Positions 35,261 to 43,379 of a DNA stretch of 64,000 nucleotides are shown piece by piece. Origin of the DNA: DATBFU01 sp035498405 (GTDB taxonomy: Bacteria > Acidobacteriota > Thermoanaerobaculia > UBA5066 > Gp7-AA6); the NCBI GenBank assembly GCA_035498405.1, contig DATKAE010000031.1, positions 1 through 64,000 of the forward strand, in the 5' to 3' direction. Every line of letters starts with the position of its first letter. The stretch's first letter is position 1. Under the pieces are notes generated by a model. It saw nothing but the letters and a program-made list of their open reading frames with translations, ran no database searches and was not told where the DNA came from. A program made the position numbers and the translations under genes.

Positions 35261-37444
35261 CTAGCTCGCCTTGGCGAGTCTCTCGCGCTTGCGCCGCTCC
35301 CACTCCGTTGCTCCCTGGCGATCTCCGACGGTCTCGGACAGCTTCACGGCGGTATCGAGCGTGCGCGCGGACGGCGTCTCTCTGACCATCTCCGACAGGA
35401 GATCCCGAAACTCCTTGACCCGCCCCTGACTCGCGTAGAGGAGGGCGAGTCGCGACCAGGCGTTGAGATTCTCGGGAAAGCTGCGAATCTCGGAGCGGAA
35501 GGCTTGCTCCGCTTCTTGCTCTCGTCCCATTCGCGCCAGGATGTCGGCTCGCGTCGCCTGCAGATCCACCATCGGCGGCTCGTTCCACTTTCGCTCGATT
35601 TCCAGGGCACGCTCGACGTCCTCGAGGGCCGCCGCGAGATTCCCGCCCCTCTGCTCGATGCGGGCCAGAATCAGCCACGGCCGGCGAAGCGTTCCGTCGC
35701 CCGAACGAAGGGCCTGCTGGATCTGTGAGCGCGCCGCCGCGAGGTCTCCCTGCTCGAGCGAGATGACGGCCAGCTCTTCGTGCACGTCCCGCTGGCCCGC
35801 CAGAGCCGCCGCCTCCACGAGCGAACGCGCCTTCTCGAAATCGCGCGTCTCGACGTAGAGCTCGGCCAAGCCGAGCAGGATCTGGGGTGTTCCCGGGACG
35901 AGACGATCCGCGTGCTGGAGGGCCTCGATCGCTTCCTTCTGCCGGCCGGCCCGGCGCAGAACCATCGCCAGGGTCTCCCAGACCTCCAGCATCTCGGGGT
36001 TCTCGTTGGCGAGCTGGCGCAGGACCGCGATCGATTCGTCTTCGCGATTCTCCGTCGCCAGACGGGACCCGGTCTTCAACCGGTCGAGGATGCGGATGCG
36101 GTCGCGGGGACTGGGAAGATCCTTCGCGTCGCGGCGCGGGGAGGTCGCCGAGATGTATCCGAGAGCGGCGAGCTTTCGGAGCGTCTCCGGATCCGCGGCT
36201 CCCGGGTCCTGAAGGGGACGGCTCATTGCCTGAAGCTCGACGCGCATGGACCGGAAGGCGGGCGGCAACTGGGAGGCGAGGTCGGTCCTCTCTCCCGGAT
36301 CCGCGCGCCAGTCGTAGAGCTCCGGCCGGGGCGAGTCGATGTACTGAAAGCGGTCGTCGGAGAGCGAGGCGAGGTCGCTCCAGCCGAGATGAAAGCGGGG
36401 GTAGAGCGTCTCGCTGTAGACGCGGCGCTCGGTCCGGGGCTCTCGCGCGAGGGCCAAGAGCGAGGCGCCCGGGAGATCCCGCGAGGGTTCCTCCCCGAGA
36501 AGCGAGACCACCGTCGGAAAGACGTCCACGAGCCCGACCGCCCCCCGAACCCTCTGCGGAGGCGAGGCGCGTCCCGGGAGCTTGACGAAGAGGGGAACTC
36601 GAATCGACTCGCGATAGACGAAGATTCCGTGCTCGTCCTCGCCGTGGTCGCCCAGTCCTTCTCCGTGATCCGAGAGAAACACGATGACGGAACGGTCGTA
36701 GAGTCCGCGGCCCTTCAAGAACTCGAGAAACTTCCCGACGATCGCGTCCGCCGCGGCGATCTCGCCGTCGTAGGGACGCGCGGCATAGCGGCTCCGGAAG
36801 GGCTCGGGCGGATCGTAGGGGCTGTGCGGCTCGTACAAGTGGAGAAAGGCAAACAGCGGCTTTCCGGACGGCTGTTTCTCGATCCAATCCTCCAGCAGCT
36901 TCTCGCTCTGCCATCCGGAGCGCTGAAGCTGTCCGAGCGCCTGGCCCGCGCGGCGCGATTCGATCCCGTCCTCGTAGAAATCGAAACCTTCCGAGATGCC
37001 TGTGAAATGGGAGAGCGCGAAGGCCGAGACGGCGGCACCCGTGGCGTAGCCCCTGGCCGAAAGAAAGCTCGCCAGTGTGCGGTGAGTCTTGTCGAGGTGG
37101 TAGCCCTGGTTGTCGCGCACGCCGTTCTGGAAGGGAAGGAGCCCCGTGAACAGGCAGACGTGGGAGGGCAGGGTGAGCGGAACCTGAGCCAGGGCGTTCT
37201 CGAAGACGATCGAGTCGGCTTCGAGGGCCTTCAAGGCCGGAGTCTCGACACCGGCATACCCGTAGGTCGGCAGATGGTCGGCGCGCAGGGTGTCGATCGA
37301 GATCAAGACGATCGGGGCCCCCGGGAATACCGGGGCGGCCTTTCGCCGGCAGGCGGTTGCGGCCGCGAGCGCGACGAGGGCGCAAAGGAGAAGCCGAGGC
37401 GCGGCCGCGAAGGGCCAGCCCCGGCAGGGAACTCGGGGTCTCAA
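35261..37444 (-). CDS. Alkaline-phosphatase-superfamily lipoprotein fused to TPR repeats (sulfatase-like)
   Basis: The protein has 727 residues. Its TTG start overlaps the TGA of the upstream gene, so the two are probably coupled. The leader ends in LAAATAC (possible lipobox, Cys32). The hydrolase domain has LISIDTLRADHLPTYGYAG (Asp51), QVPLTLPSHVCLFTGLLPF (Thr91 at the nucleophile position) and FLSDHGEGLGDHGEDEHG. It aligns best with the protein encoded at 24186-26441, including NGVRDN, YETL-type and LGWSDLASL stretches. From ~residue 440, TPR repeats extend nearly to the end. It is probably anchored on the periplasmic or outer face of the envelope. Thr replaces the sulfatase Cys, as in its two paralogues. 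Confidence 0.86.
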   Translation of the reverse strand: MRPRVPCRGWPFAAAPRLLLCALVALAAATACRRKAAPVFPGAPIVLISIDTLRADHLPTYGYAGVETPALKALEADSIVFENALAQVPLTLPSHVCLFTGLLPFQNGVRDNQGYHLDKTHRTLASFLSARGYATGAAVSAFALSHFTGISEGFDFYEDGIESRRAGQALGQLQRSGWQSEKLLEDWIEKQPSGKPLFAFLHLYEPHSPYDPPEPFRSRYAARPYDGEIAAADAIVGKFLEFLKGRGLYDRSVIVFLSDHGEGLGDHGEDEHGIFVYRESIRVPLFVKLPGRASPPQRVRGAVGLVDVFPTVVSLLGEEPSRDLPGASLLALAREPRTERRVYSETLYPRFHLGWSDLASLSDDRFQYIDSPRPELYDWRADPGERTDLASQLPPAFRSMRVELQAMSRPLQDPGAADPETLRKLAALGYISATSPRRDAKDLPSPRDRIRILDRLKTGSRLATENREDESIAVLRQLANENPEMLEVWETLAMVLRRAGRQKEAIEALQHADRLVPGTPQILLGLAELYVETRDFEKARSLVEAAALAGQRDVHEELAVISLEQGDLAAARSQIQQALRSGDGTLRRPWLILARIEQRGGNLAAALEDVERALEIERKWNEPPMVDLQATRADILARMGREQEAEQAFRSEIRSFPENLNAWSRLALLYASQGRVKEFRDLLSEMVRETPSARTLDTAVKLSETVGDRQGATEWERRKRERLAKAS

Positions 37445-38421
37445 CGGGTGGCGTTCAGGAGCTCTTTGACGTCCTTGGCCTCGCTGCCATTGGGAGCAAG
37501 CTCGAGGTATTTGTGGAAATCGGCCTTCGCATCCGCCTTGTGCCCCTGTTGCAGACGCGCCAACCCCCGATAGTAGTAGGCATCGGCCAGGTCCGGGCTG
37601 ATGGCGAGCGCCTTGCCGAAGGCAACTTCCGCCTCGGCGGATTTCTTCTTGTTGAACAGCACGATCCCGAGGTTCATGTAGACCTCGGGGTTCGTGACCT
37701 TCTCGGGAGGAACCTTTTCGAGGGCTGCCTTTCCCGCCTCGAGGTTTCCGTTCTGAAGCTCAATCGTCGCGACCAGAAACCAGGCGTGAATGTCGGTCGC
37801 ATCGAGGCTGGTGGCCTGGCGCGCGTACTTGAGCGCCAGCTCTGTGTTTCCCTCCCCTTCGAAGGCCGCCGACAGACGCATGATCAGCGGTTCGCTGTCG
37901 GGCAGTTCGAGGAGGGCCACCTGGTAGGCCTCTCGAGCCTCGGCGAATTTCTTCTCCTGGAAGGCCGCGTTGCCCTTCTCGATCGCTTCCATGGTCTCCT
38001 TGGAGACCGTCTTTCCGCCTACCCGGAACTCCTCATGCGTCGCCGGCCCGGCCGGAGCCGCCTCCTTCGGTGCCGGGTCGAGCTTGGTGATGATGGTCGG
38101 GTTTCGCTCGACTTCTGAGAAATCAGCCCCCGTTTTCTTGGGAATGAACCCGGGAGCCTGGATCTCGATGTTCCAGCCGCCGCCGGATAGACCGAAGAAC
38201 ACCCACCGGCCCTTCGCGTCCGTCTTGATGTCCGGGCCGCCTTGGCCGCTGCGCGTCCACCGCAGGGAGACCGTGGCTCCCGCGATCGGCTGCCCCTTGT
38301 CGTCGGTGACCTGTCCTTCGACCCTGGCCCTTCCGCGCCATTCCTGGCCAAACGCCGGCCGGGCAAACACCAGAGCCATCCCGCAAACGAGAAACCCGAC
38401 CGCCGAGCGGACTCTCATCAT
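37441..38421 (-). CDS. Exported carboxypeptidase-regulatory-like / TPR protein
   Basis: The protein has 326 residues; GGGAGG precedes two consecutive ATG codons. A signal peptide (GFLVCGMALVFARPAFGQ) is followed by a carboxypeptidase-regulatory beta sandwich (~33-105, VEGQVTDDKGQPIAGATVSLRW ... GRWVFFGLSGGGWNIEI). About five TPR repeats follow (~150-320, e.g. NPEVYMNLGIVLFNKKKSAEAEVAFGKAL). This domain pairing is frequent in Acidobacteria; such proteins are thought to scaffold envelope complexes. It is translationally coupled to the alkaline-phosphatase-fold/TPR lipoprotein and shares its N-terminal domain type with the two nearby TonB receptors. Confidence 0.85.
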   Translation of the reverse strand: MMRVRSAVGFLVCGMALVFARPAFGQEWRGRARVEGQVTDDKGQPIAGATVSLRWTRSGQGGPDIKTDAKGRWVFFGLSGGGWNIEIQAPGFIPKKTGADFSEVERNPTIITKLDPAPKEAAPAGPATHEEFRVGGKTVSKETMEAIEKGNAAFQEKKFAEAREAYQVALLELPDSEPLIMRLSAAFEGEGNTELALKYARQATSLDATDIHAWFLVATIELQNGNLEAGKAALEKVPPEKVTNPEVYMNLGIVLFNKKKSAEAEVAFGKALAISPDLADAYYYRGLARLQQGHKADAKADFHKYLELAPNGSEAKDVKELLNATR

Positions 38422-38600
38422 TCGCCTCCCAAGAGAAAATCAGGGAAACCTCGGAAATATATCTGCCGCCCGGCACGCGGGCAAGCGAGGCCGCGTCTTT
38501 CCGTAGAAACGAATGGCCGGGTCGCCTGCGGCGCCCGGCCCCTTCTTTCGCCCCCCGGACCGCGGACCGCCGCGGGCCCGGGATCTGGAAAACGAATCGT

Positions 38601-41600
38601 CTAAAGCTTACGCCCCCTTTGCCCTCCGTCAACGAGAAAAACTTCTTGCGCGCCGACCGGGACGCGGTCGCCCGACCGGCGGCCGCCGGCGCCGCGCGAG
38701 GACCTCTTGAGGTAGCCGCGGCTTCCCGGCTCGAACCCCTCCCGGGCGAGATACGCCGCCAGAGGCGAGCGCGCCGCCTCCTGCCCGTCGACCTCCGAGA
38801 CCAGGAGAGCCCGTCTCTTGCCGCTCTCCACTGAGTCCGCGAGCACTCGCGCGATCGCCCGCATCGCGAAGTCCCGCTGCGGCTCCTCCGCCGGCGGGAA
38901 GGTCAACAGGTTTCGCTCCGCGCGGCCGGAAAAGGCGACCAGCGCGCCGTCCTGCAGAATCACCTGCGCCCCGGCGGCGCGTTGCGGCCGCGCGCCCTCC
39001 CGGTCGGGCCACGGTAGCGCCGCGCCGTAGGGATTGGCCGGGTCGGTCGCCGCGAGGACCAGTGTCCGGGACTCCTCCCTCGCCTGTCGCAGAGCGCGCA
39101 GGCGCTCCTCGGCTCCGGGCACGGCGAACTGTGTGGCACCCAAGCCCGCGACGAAGTAGCCCCTGCGGACGCGCCCTCGCTCCTCGAGAGCCTTCAAGAC
39201 CGGGTACGCAGCGCCAAACCCCGCGGCAATGCCTTCGGACCGAATGCCTTCCCGTGTCAAAACACCCTGCCGGTCGAGCAGCGCCCGCACGAGCTCCATG
39301 CGGCGCTCGGTCTCCGAGGGGGCCGCCTCGGCACGCGGCACAAGCGACCAGCGACCCTCGCTGCCCGGGGGGCCGGCGGTCGAGGCGCGGAGAGACCCCC
39401 GGCGCGCATGGCGCCGGGCGGAACCAGCGCGAGCCAGGTAGGAGCGCAACGGGGCGAGCGTGTCGTTGGTGACCTCTCCGGCCCAGACCATCCTCCAGAG
39501 GGTGGCGAGGAGATCGCCCGAGAAGCCCTGCATCTGCCGGGCGAGGTCCTGGAAGAAGAGAGCGCCCCGGCGGGTAAGCAGCTCCCGGATTCTTCCTGCC
39601 GGCTCGCCCGGCACCTCCCGCGGTATCGGGGCGAGCAGGGCGTCGGTTCCGGCGGGATAGAGGGCGATGCGCCCGTCGTTGTCGGCCAGAGGCTCGATCC
39701 CCCGCCAGACGACTTCTCCGGCCGCGCAGAGCCCGTCGAGGTCCCCGGACCGGTAGTCGGCGACGCGCGCCGGAAGGATCTCGCTCTCGAGAGCGGAGGC
39801 GGCAACCGCGCAGCCCCGCAGTTGCTCGACGGTTGCCCGAAGCGCATCCGGGCCCCGCCGCGGGCGCCCGACCCACTGCCATTCCGCGAGAAACCGCGCG
39901 AACGCCGCGGGCAGGACGGGCTCGACCTCGCGCCGCAGCCTCGCGAGCGAGCGGCGCTTGATCGCCCGCAGCACCTCCGCGTCGCACCACTCGCGAGAAC
40001 GCCCGCGGGGGAGAAACTCCCCTTCGACCACTCGCCCCGCCGCCGCCAGGCGCGCCAGCGTCTCCTTGACCGGCGCGATTCCGATTCCGAGCCGCGCCGC
40101 GACGGCCTCGGGCAGGAACGGGGCGTGCGTGCGCGCGTAGCGCGACACGAGGTCTCTCAGGGGATCGGCGACCGGCCGGAGAAGCTCCGGCGGCACTCCC
40201 GGCGGAATCACCGTGCCGAGCGCGTCTCGTAGCCGCGCCGCATCTTCTGCCGCCGCGTACCGCCGCTCGCCCGCCACCGTGACGGCGATCGTGCGGGCCT
40301 CCGACTGCAGGCTCTCGATGGCGCGCCGCCCCGCCGCCGGACCGCCCGCGCGCCGCGCGATCTCCTCTTCGGTCAGGTCGCCCAACGCGAGGAGCAAGTC
40401 GTGGACGGCGTCGCCGCCCGAGGCCGGCCGCTCCGAGCCCAGGCGTTGGAGCGACCTCTCGATCTCCTCGATCGCGTCCGGGTCGAGCAGCTCTCGAAGC
40501 TCGGCCTCCCCGAGCAGCTCCTTGAGCTGGGCCGGATCCACCGAAAGCGCCTGCGCGCGGCGCTCGGCGAGCGGCGCGTCGCCGTCGTAGATGAAGCTGC
40601 CGACGTACGAGAAGAGCAGCGACGCGGCAAACGGCGATGGCGTGCGCGAGTCGACGGCCACGACCCGGACGCGGCGCGTCTCGATTCGGGAGAGCAGGTC
40701 GACCAAGCCCGGCAGGTCGAAGACGTCGCGCAGGCATTCGCGATAGGTCTCGAGCAGAATCGGGAAGGAGCCGTAGCCCGCCGCCACCGACAGCAGGTCC
40801 GCCGCGCGCTTGCGCTGCGCCCAGAGCGGGGAGCGGCGGCCAGGGTGCCGCCGCGGCAAGAGAAGCGCGCGGGCCGCGTTCTCGCGAAACCGCGCCGCGA
40901 AAAGCGAGCTCTCGCCGAGGCTCCGAGCCACCAGGTCCTCGGCCTCCTCGGCGGGAGGAAGAAAGTGCGCCGTCTCCGGCGGCGCGTCCGCCTCGGGCAA
41001 CCGAAACACGATCCCGTCGTCGGACCAGAGCATCTCGACCGAGAACCCGGTCGCCTGCGCCAGAAGCGCGCGCACCGCGACGGCCCACGGGGCGTGCACA
41101 CGCGCGCCAAACGGGGAAAGGACGCACACGCGCCAGTCCCCGACCTCGTCCTGGTATCGCTCGACGACGATCACGCGGTCGCTCGGGACTTCGCCCGTCG
41201 CCTCGCTCTGCTCCGAGAGATAGGCCACGAGGTTGACCGCGGCGCGCTCGTCCAAGCCGTGACGCTCGCACAGGCGGCGTTCTGCGTCGCGCTCGGGAAG
41301 GTCCGCGAGCTCCCGGGCTAAGGCCCCGATGGCGCGCCCGAACTCGGCCGGACGGCCCGGCCGGTCGCCGTGCCAGAAAGGCATCCGCCCCGGCTCTCCC
41401 GGCGCGGGGCTGACGAGCACACGGTCGTGCGTGATCTCTTCGATGCGCCAGGAGGAGGCGCCGAGCAGGAAGACGTCGCCCGGCTGCGACTCGAAGACCA
41501 TTTCTTCATCGAGCTCGCCGACCCGCCGGCTCGAGCGCGGATCGCCCCCCGAAAGGAAGACACCATAGAGGCCCCGGTCCGGAATCGTTCCCCCGTTGAT

Positions 41601-43124
41601 GACGGCAACGCGCCGGGCTCCTTCACGGGCCTTGAGCCGGCCGCGCGCCCGATTCCAGGTGATCCGAGGGCGTAGGGCCGCGAACTCGTCGGACGGGTAG
41701 CGCCCGGAGAGCAGATCCAAGACGCCTTCGAAGGAAGACCGGGGAAGATCGGCGAAGGGAGCCGCCCGGCGCACGATCCGGTAGAGGCGGTCCACCGAGA
41801 CCGAGTCCATCGCCGTGATCGCGACGATCTGCTGCGCCAGGACGTCTAAAGGATTCCGGGGGTAGGCGGTCTCCTCGACTCTTCCCTCGATCATGCGAGC
41901 CGTCGCGGCCGCGCAAGCGAGCAGATCCCCCCGGTACTTGGGAAACAGGATTCCGCGAGAGACCTCGTCGACCGTGTGCCCGGCCCGGCCGATGCGCTGC
42001 ATCCCGGAGGCGACCGAGGGGGGCGCCTCGATCTGGATCACGAGGTCGACCGAACCCATGTCGATGCCGAGCTCGAGCGAGGAGGTGGCGACGATCGCCG
42101 GAAGCTCGCCGCGCTTCAAACGCTGCTCGATCTCCAGCCGCTTGTCGCGGGCGATGGAGCCGTGGTGTGCGGCAGCGATCTCCTCCCCGGCCGCGTCGTT
42201 GATCGCGGCCGCCAGGCGCTCGGCCAGGCGCCGGCTGTTGACGAAGACCATCGTCGCCCGGTGCTGGCGGATCAACTCGACCAGGCGCGGGTGGATCGAC
42301 GGCCAGATGGACCGGTCCGCGCCGGTCGCTCCGGGCTGCGACATGTCCTCCACCGGCACCTCGACCGAGAGGTCGAAGCGCTTGGGCCCGCCCGCATCCA
42401 CGATCTCGACCGGGCGCGGCTTCCACTTCCCGTTCTTCCCGCTCGAGACCTCGCCGCCTCCGAGCAACCGGGCGATCTCCTCGAGCGGGCGCTGTGTCGC
42501 CGACAGCCCGATTCGCTGGAGCGGGCCACGACCGTTCGGGCGCAGTTCCTCCAGCCGCTCGAGCGAGAGGAAGAGATGGGTGCCGCGCTTGCTGCCCGCC
42601 ACGGCGTGGATCTCGTCCACGATCACCGTGTCGACGGAGCCGAGTGTCGAGCGCGCGGCCGAGGTGAGCATCAAGTAGAGCGACTCCGGGGTCGTGATCA
42701 GGATGTCGGCCGGCGCGCGCGCCAGACGCACGCGGTCCGCCGCGGGCGTGTCCCCCGAGCGAATGGCGACGGCGGGAAGGCGGAAAGGATGTCCGCGCTC
42801 GCGCGCGACGGCGGCGATGCCGGCGAGCGGGGCGCGCAGGTTCTTCTCGACATCGACCGCCAGGGCCTTCAGGGGCGAGACGTACAGGAGCCGGCAGCGC
42901 TCCCGCTTGCCCGGCTCCGGGGAGAACATCAGCCGGTCGATTGCCGCCAGAAACGCCGCCAGGGTCTTGCCCGAGCCCGTCGGCGCCAAGAGGAGCGTCG
43001 AGCGCCCCGCGACGATCGGCGGCCACCCTGCCCGCTGCGCCCGCGTGGGTTCGGCAAACGAAGCCGAAAACCATTCGCGCACGGCGGGATGAAAGGAGGA
43101 GAGCGGCTCGGCGGGGCGCAACAC
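38601..43124 (-). CDS. lhr: Lhr family ATP-dependent DNA helicase
   Basis: The protein has 1507 residues, close to the full-length Lhr of E. coli and actinobacteria, and starts at GTG. Helicase motifs are complete: Walker A APTGSGKT (47-54), TTPES, DEIH (170-173), SATQRPLEEIA, MVFVNSRRLAERLAAAIN, and QRIGRAGH in the second RecA domain. A winged-helix and a long C-terminal domain typical of Lhr follow (ALRATVEQLRGC, WRMVWAGEVTNDTLAPLRSY). Lhr is a 3'-5' superfamily 2 helicase linked to DNA repair and mitomycin resistance. The gene stands alone, with a 179-bp gap to the TPR gene downstream and the second inverted-repeat element 23 bp upstream of its start. Confidence 0.95.
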   Translation of the reverse strand: MLRPAEPLSSFHPAVREWFSASFAEPTRAQRAGWPPIVAGRSTLLLAPTGSGKTLAAFLAAIDRLMFSPEPGKRERCRLLYVSPLKALAVDVEKNLRAPLAGIAAVARERGHPFRLPAVAIRSGDTPAADRVRLARAPADILITTPESLYLMLTSAARSTLGSVDTVIVDEIHAVAGSKRGTHLFLSLERLEELRPNGRGPLQRIGLSATQRPLEEIARLLGGGEVSSGKNGKWKPRPVEIVDAGGPKRFDLSVEVPVEDMSQPGATGADRSIWPSIHPRLVELIRQHRATMVFVNSRRLAERLAAAINDAAGEEIAAAHHGSIARDKRLEIEQRLKRGELPAIVATSSLELGIDMGSVDLVIQIEAPPSVASGMQRIGRAGHTVDEVSRGILFPKYRGDLLACAAATARMIEGRVEETAYPRNPLDVLAQQIVAITAMDSVSVDRLYRIVRRAAPFADLPRSSFEGVLDLLSGRYPSDEFAALRPRITWNRARGRLKAREGARRVAVINGGTIPDRGLYGVFLSGGDPRSSRRVGELDEEMVFESQPGDVFLLGASSWRIEEITHDRVLVSPAPGEPGRMPFWHGDRPGRPAEFGRAIGALARELADLPERDAERRLCERHGLDERAAVNLVAYLSEQSEATGEVPSDRVIVVERYQDEVGDWRVCVLSPFGARVHAPWAVAVRALLAQATGFSVEMLWSDDGIVFRLPEADAPPETAHFLPPAEEAEDLVARSLGESSLFAARFRENAARALLLPRRHPGRRSPLWAQRKRAADLLSVAAGYGSFPILLETYRECLRDVFDLPGLVDLLSRIETRRVRVVAVDSRTPSPFAASLLFSYVGSFIYDGDAPLAERRAQALSVDPAQLKELLGEAELRELLDPDAIEEIERSLQRLGSERPASGGDAVHDLLLALGDLTEEEIARRAGGPAAGRRAIESLQSEARTIAVTVAGERRYAAAEDAARLRDALGTVIPPGVPPELLRPVADPLRDLVSRYARTHAPFLPEAVAARLGIGIAPVKETLARLAAAGRVVEGEFLPRGRSREWCDAEVLRAIKRRSLARLRREVEPVLPAAFARFLAEWQWVGRPRRGPDALRATVEQLRGCAVAASALESEILPARVADYRSGDLDGLCAAGEVVWRGIEPLADNDGRIALYPAGTDALLAPIPREVPGEPAGRIRELLTRRGALFFQDLARQMQGFSGDLLATLWRMVWAGEVTNDTLAPLRSYLARAGSARRHARRGSLRASTAGPPGSEGRWSLVPRAEAAPSETERRMELVRALLDRQGVLTREGIRSEGIAAGFGAAYPVLKALEERGRVRRGYFVAGLGATQFAVPGAEERLRALRQAREESRTLVLAATDPANPYGAALPWPDREGARPQRAAGAQVILQDGALVAFSGRAERNLLTFPPAEEPQRDFAMRAIARVLADSVESGKRRALLVSEVDGQEAARSPLAAYLAREGFEPGSRGYLKRSSRGAGGRRSGDRVPVGAQEVFLVDGGQRGRKL

Positions 43125-43147
43125 CCGCGCATTCTACGGAAGGTCAA

Positions 43148-43379
43148 CCCGGATTATTCATGGACACCCGGCCGAAACACGAGCACGTGACTGGGAAGAA
43201 ACGGTCCGGCAGCGGGAGGTCGTCATGGCACCCGAGTGCACCTTGTCCGCGACAGAGATTTTTCGGCGAGGCAAGGAAGCGCGACGACGGCGATTCCGGG
43301 GCATCGTCGAGGAGCGCTGACGCCGCATTCGCCGGAAAAGATCGGAGCGGCGGCCGGAGTCGTTCATGAATAATGCGGG
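43148..43379. mobile_element. MITE-like element with terminal inverted repeats, copy 2
   Basis: The element is 232 bp, bounded by CCCGGATTATTCATGGAC on the left and GTTCATGAATAATGCGGG on the right. With the flanking AA and TT the inverted repeat grows to about 20 bp with two mismatches. The inner ~165 bp match copy 1 with only a few differences; the patch at ~43184-43213 differs. It ends exactly at the stop codon of the minus-strand gene at 43380. No target duplication is evident here. Confidence 0.75.

Noticed and set aside
35068..35385. Plus-strand frame of 105 codons in the gap before the third AP-fold gene
   Set aside because: It runs into the 3' end of the real minus-strand gene, lacks a ribosome-binding site and shows no recognisable domain.
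24186..37444. Calling the three AP-fold proteins active sulfatases
   Set aside because: The formylglycine Cys and following Arg are missing in all three; Thr-Leu-Pro-Ser-His is present instead.
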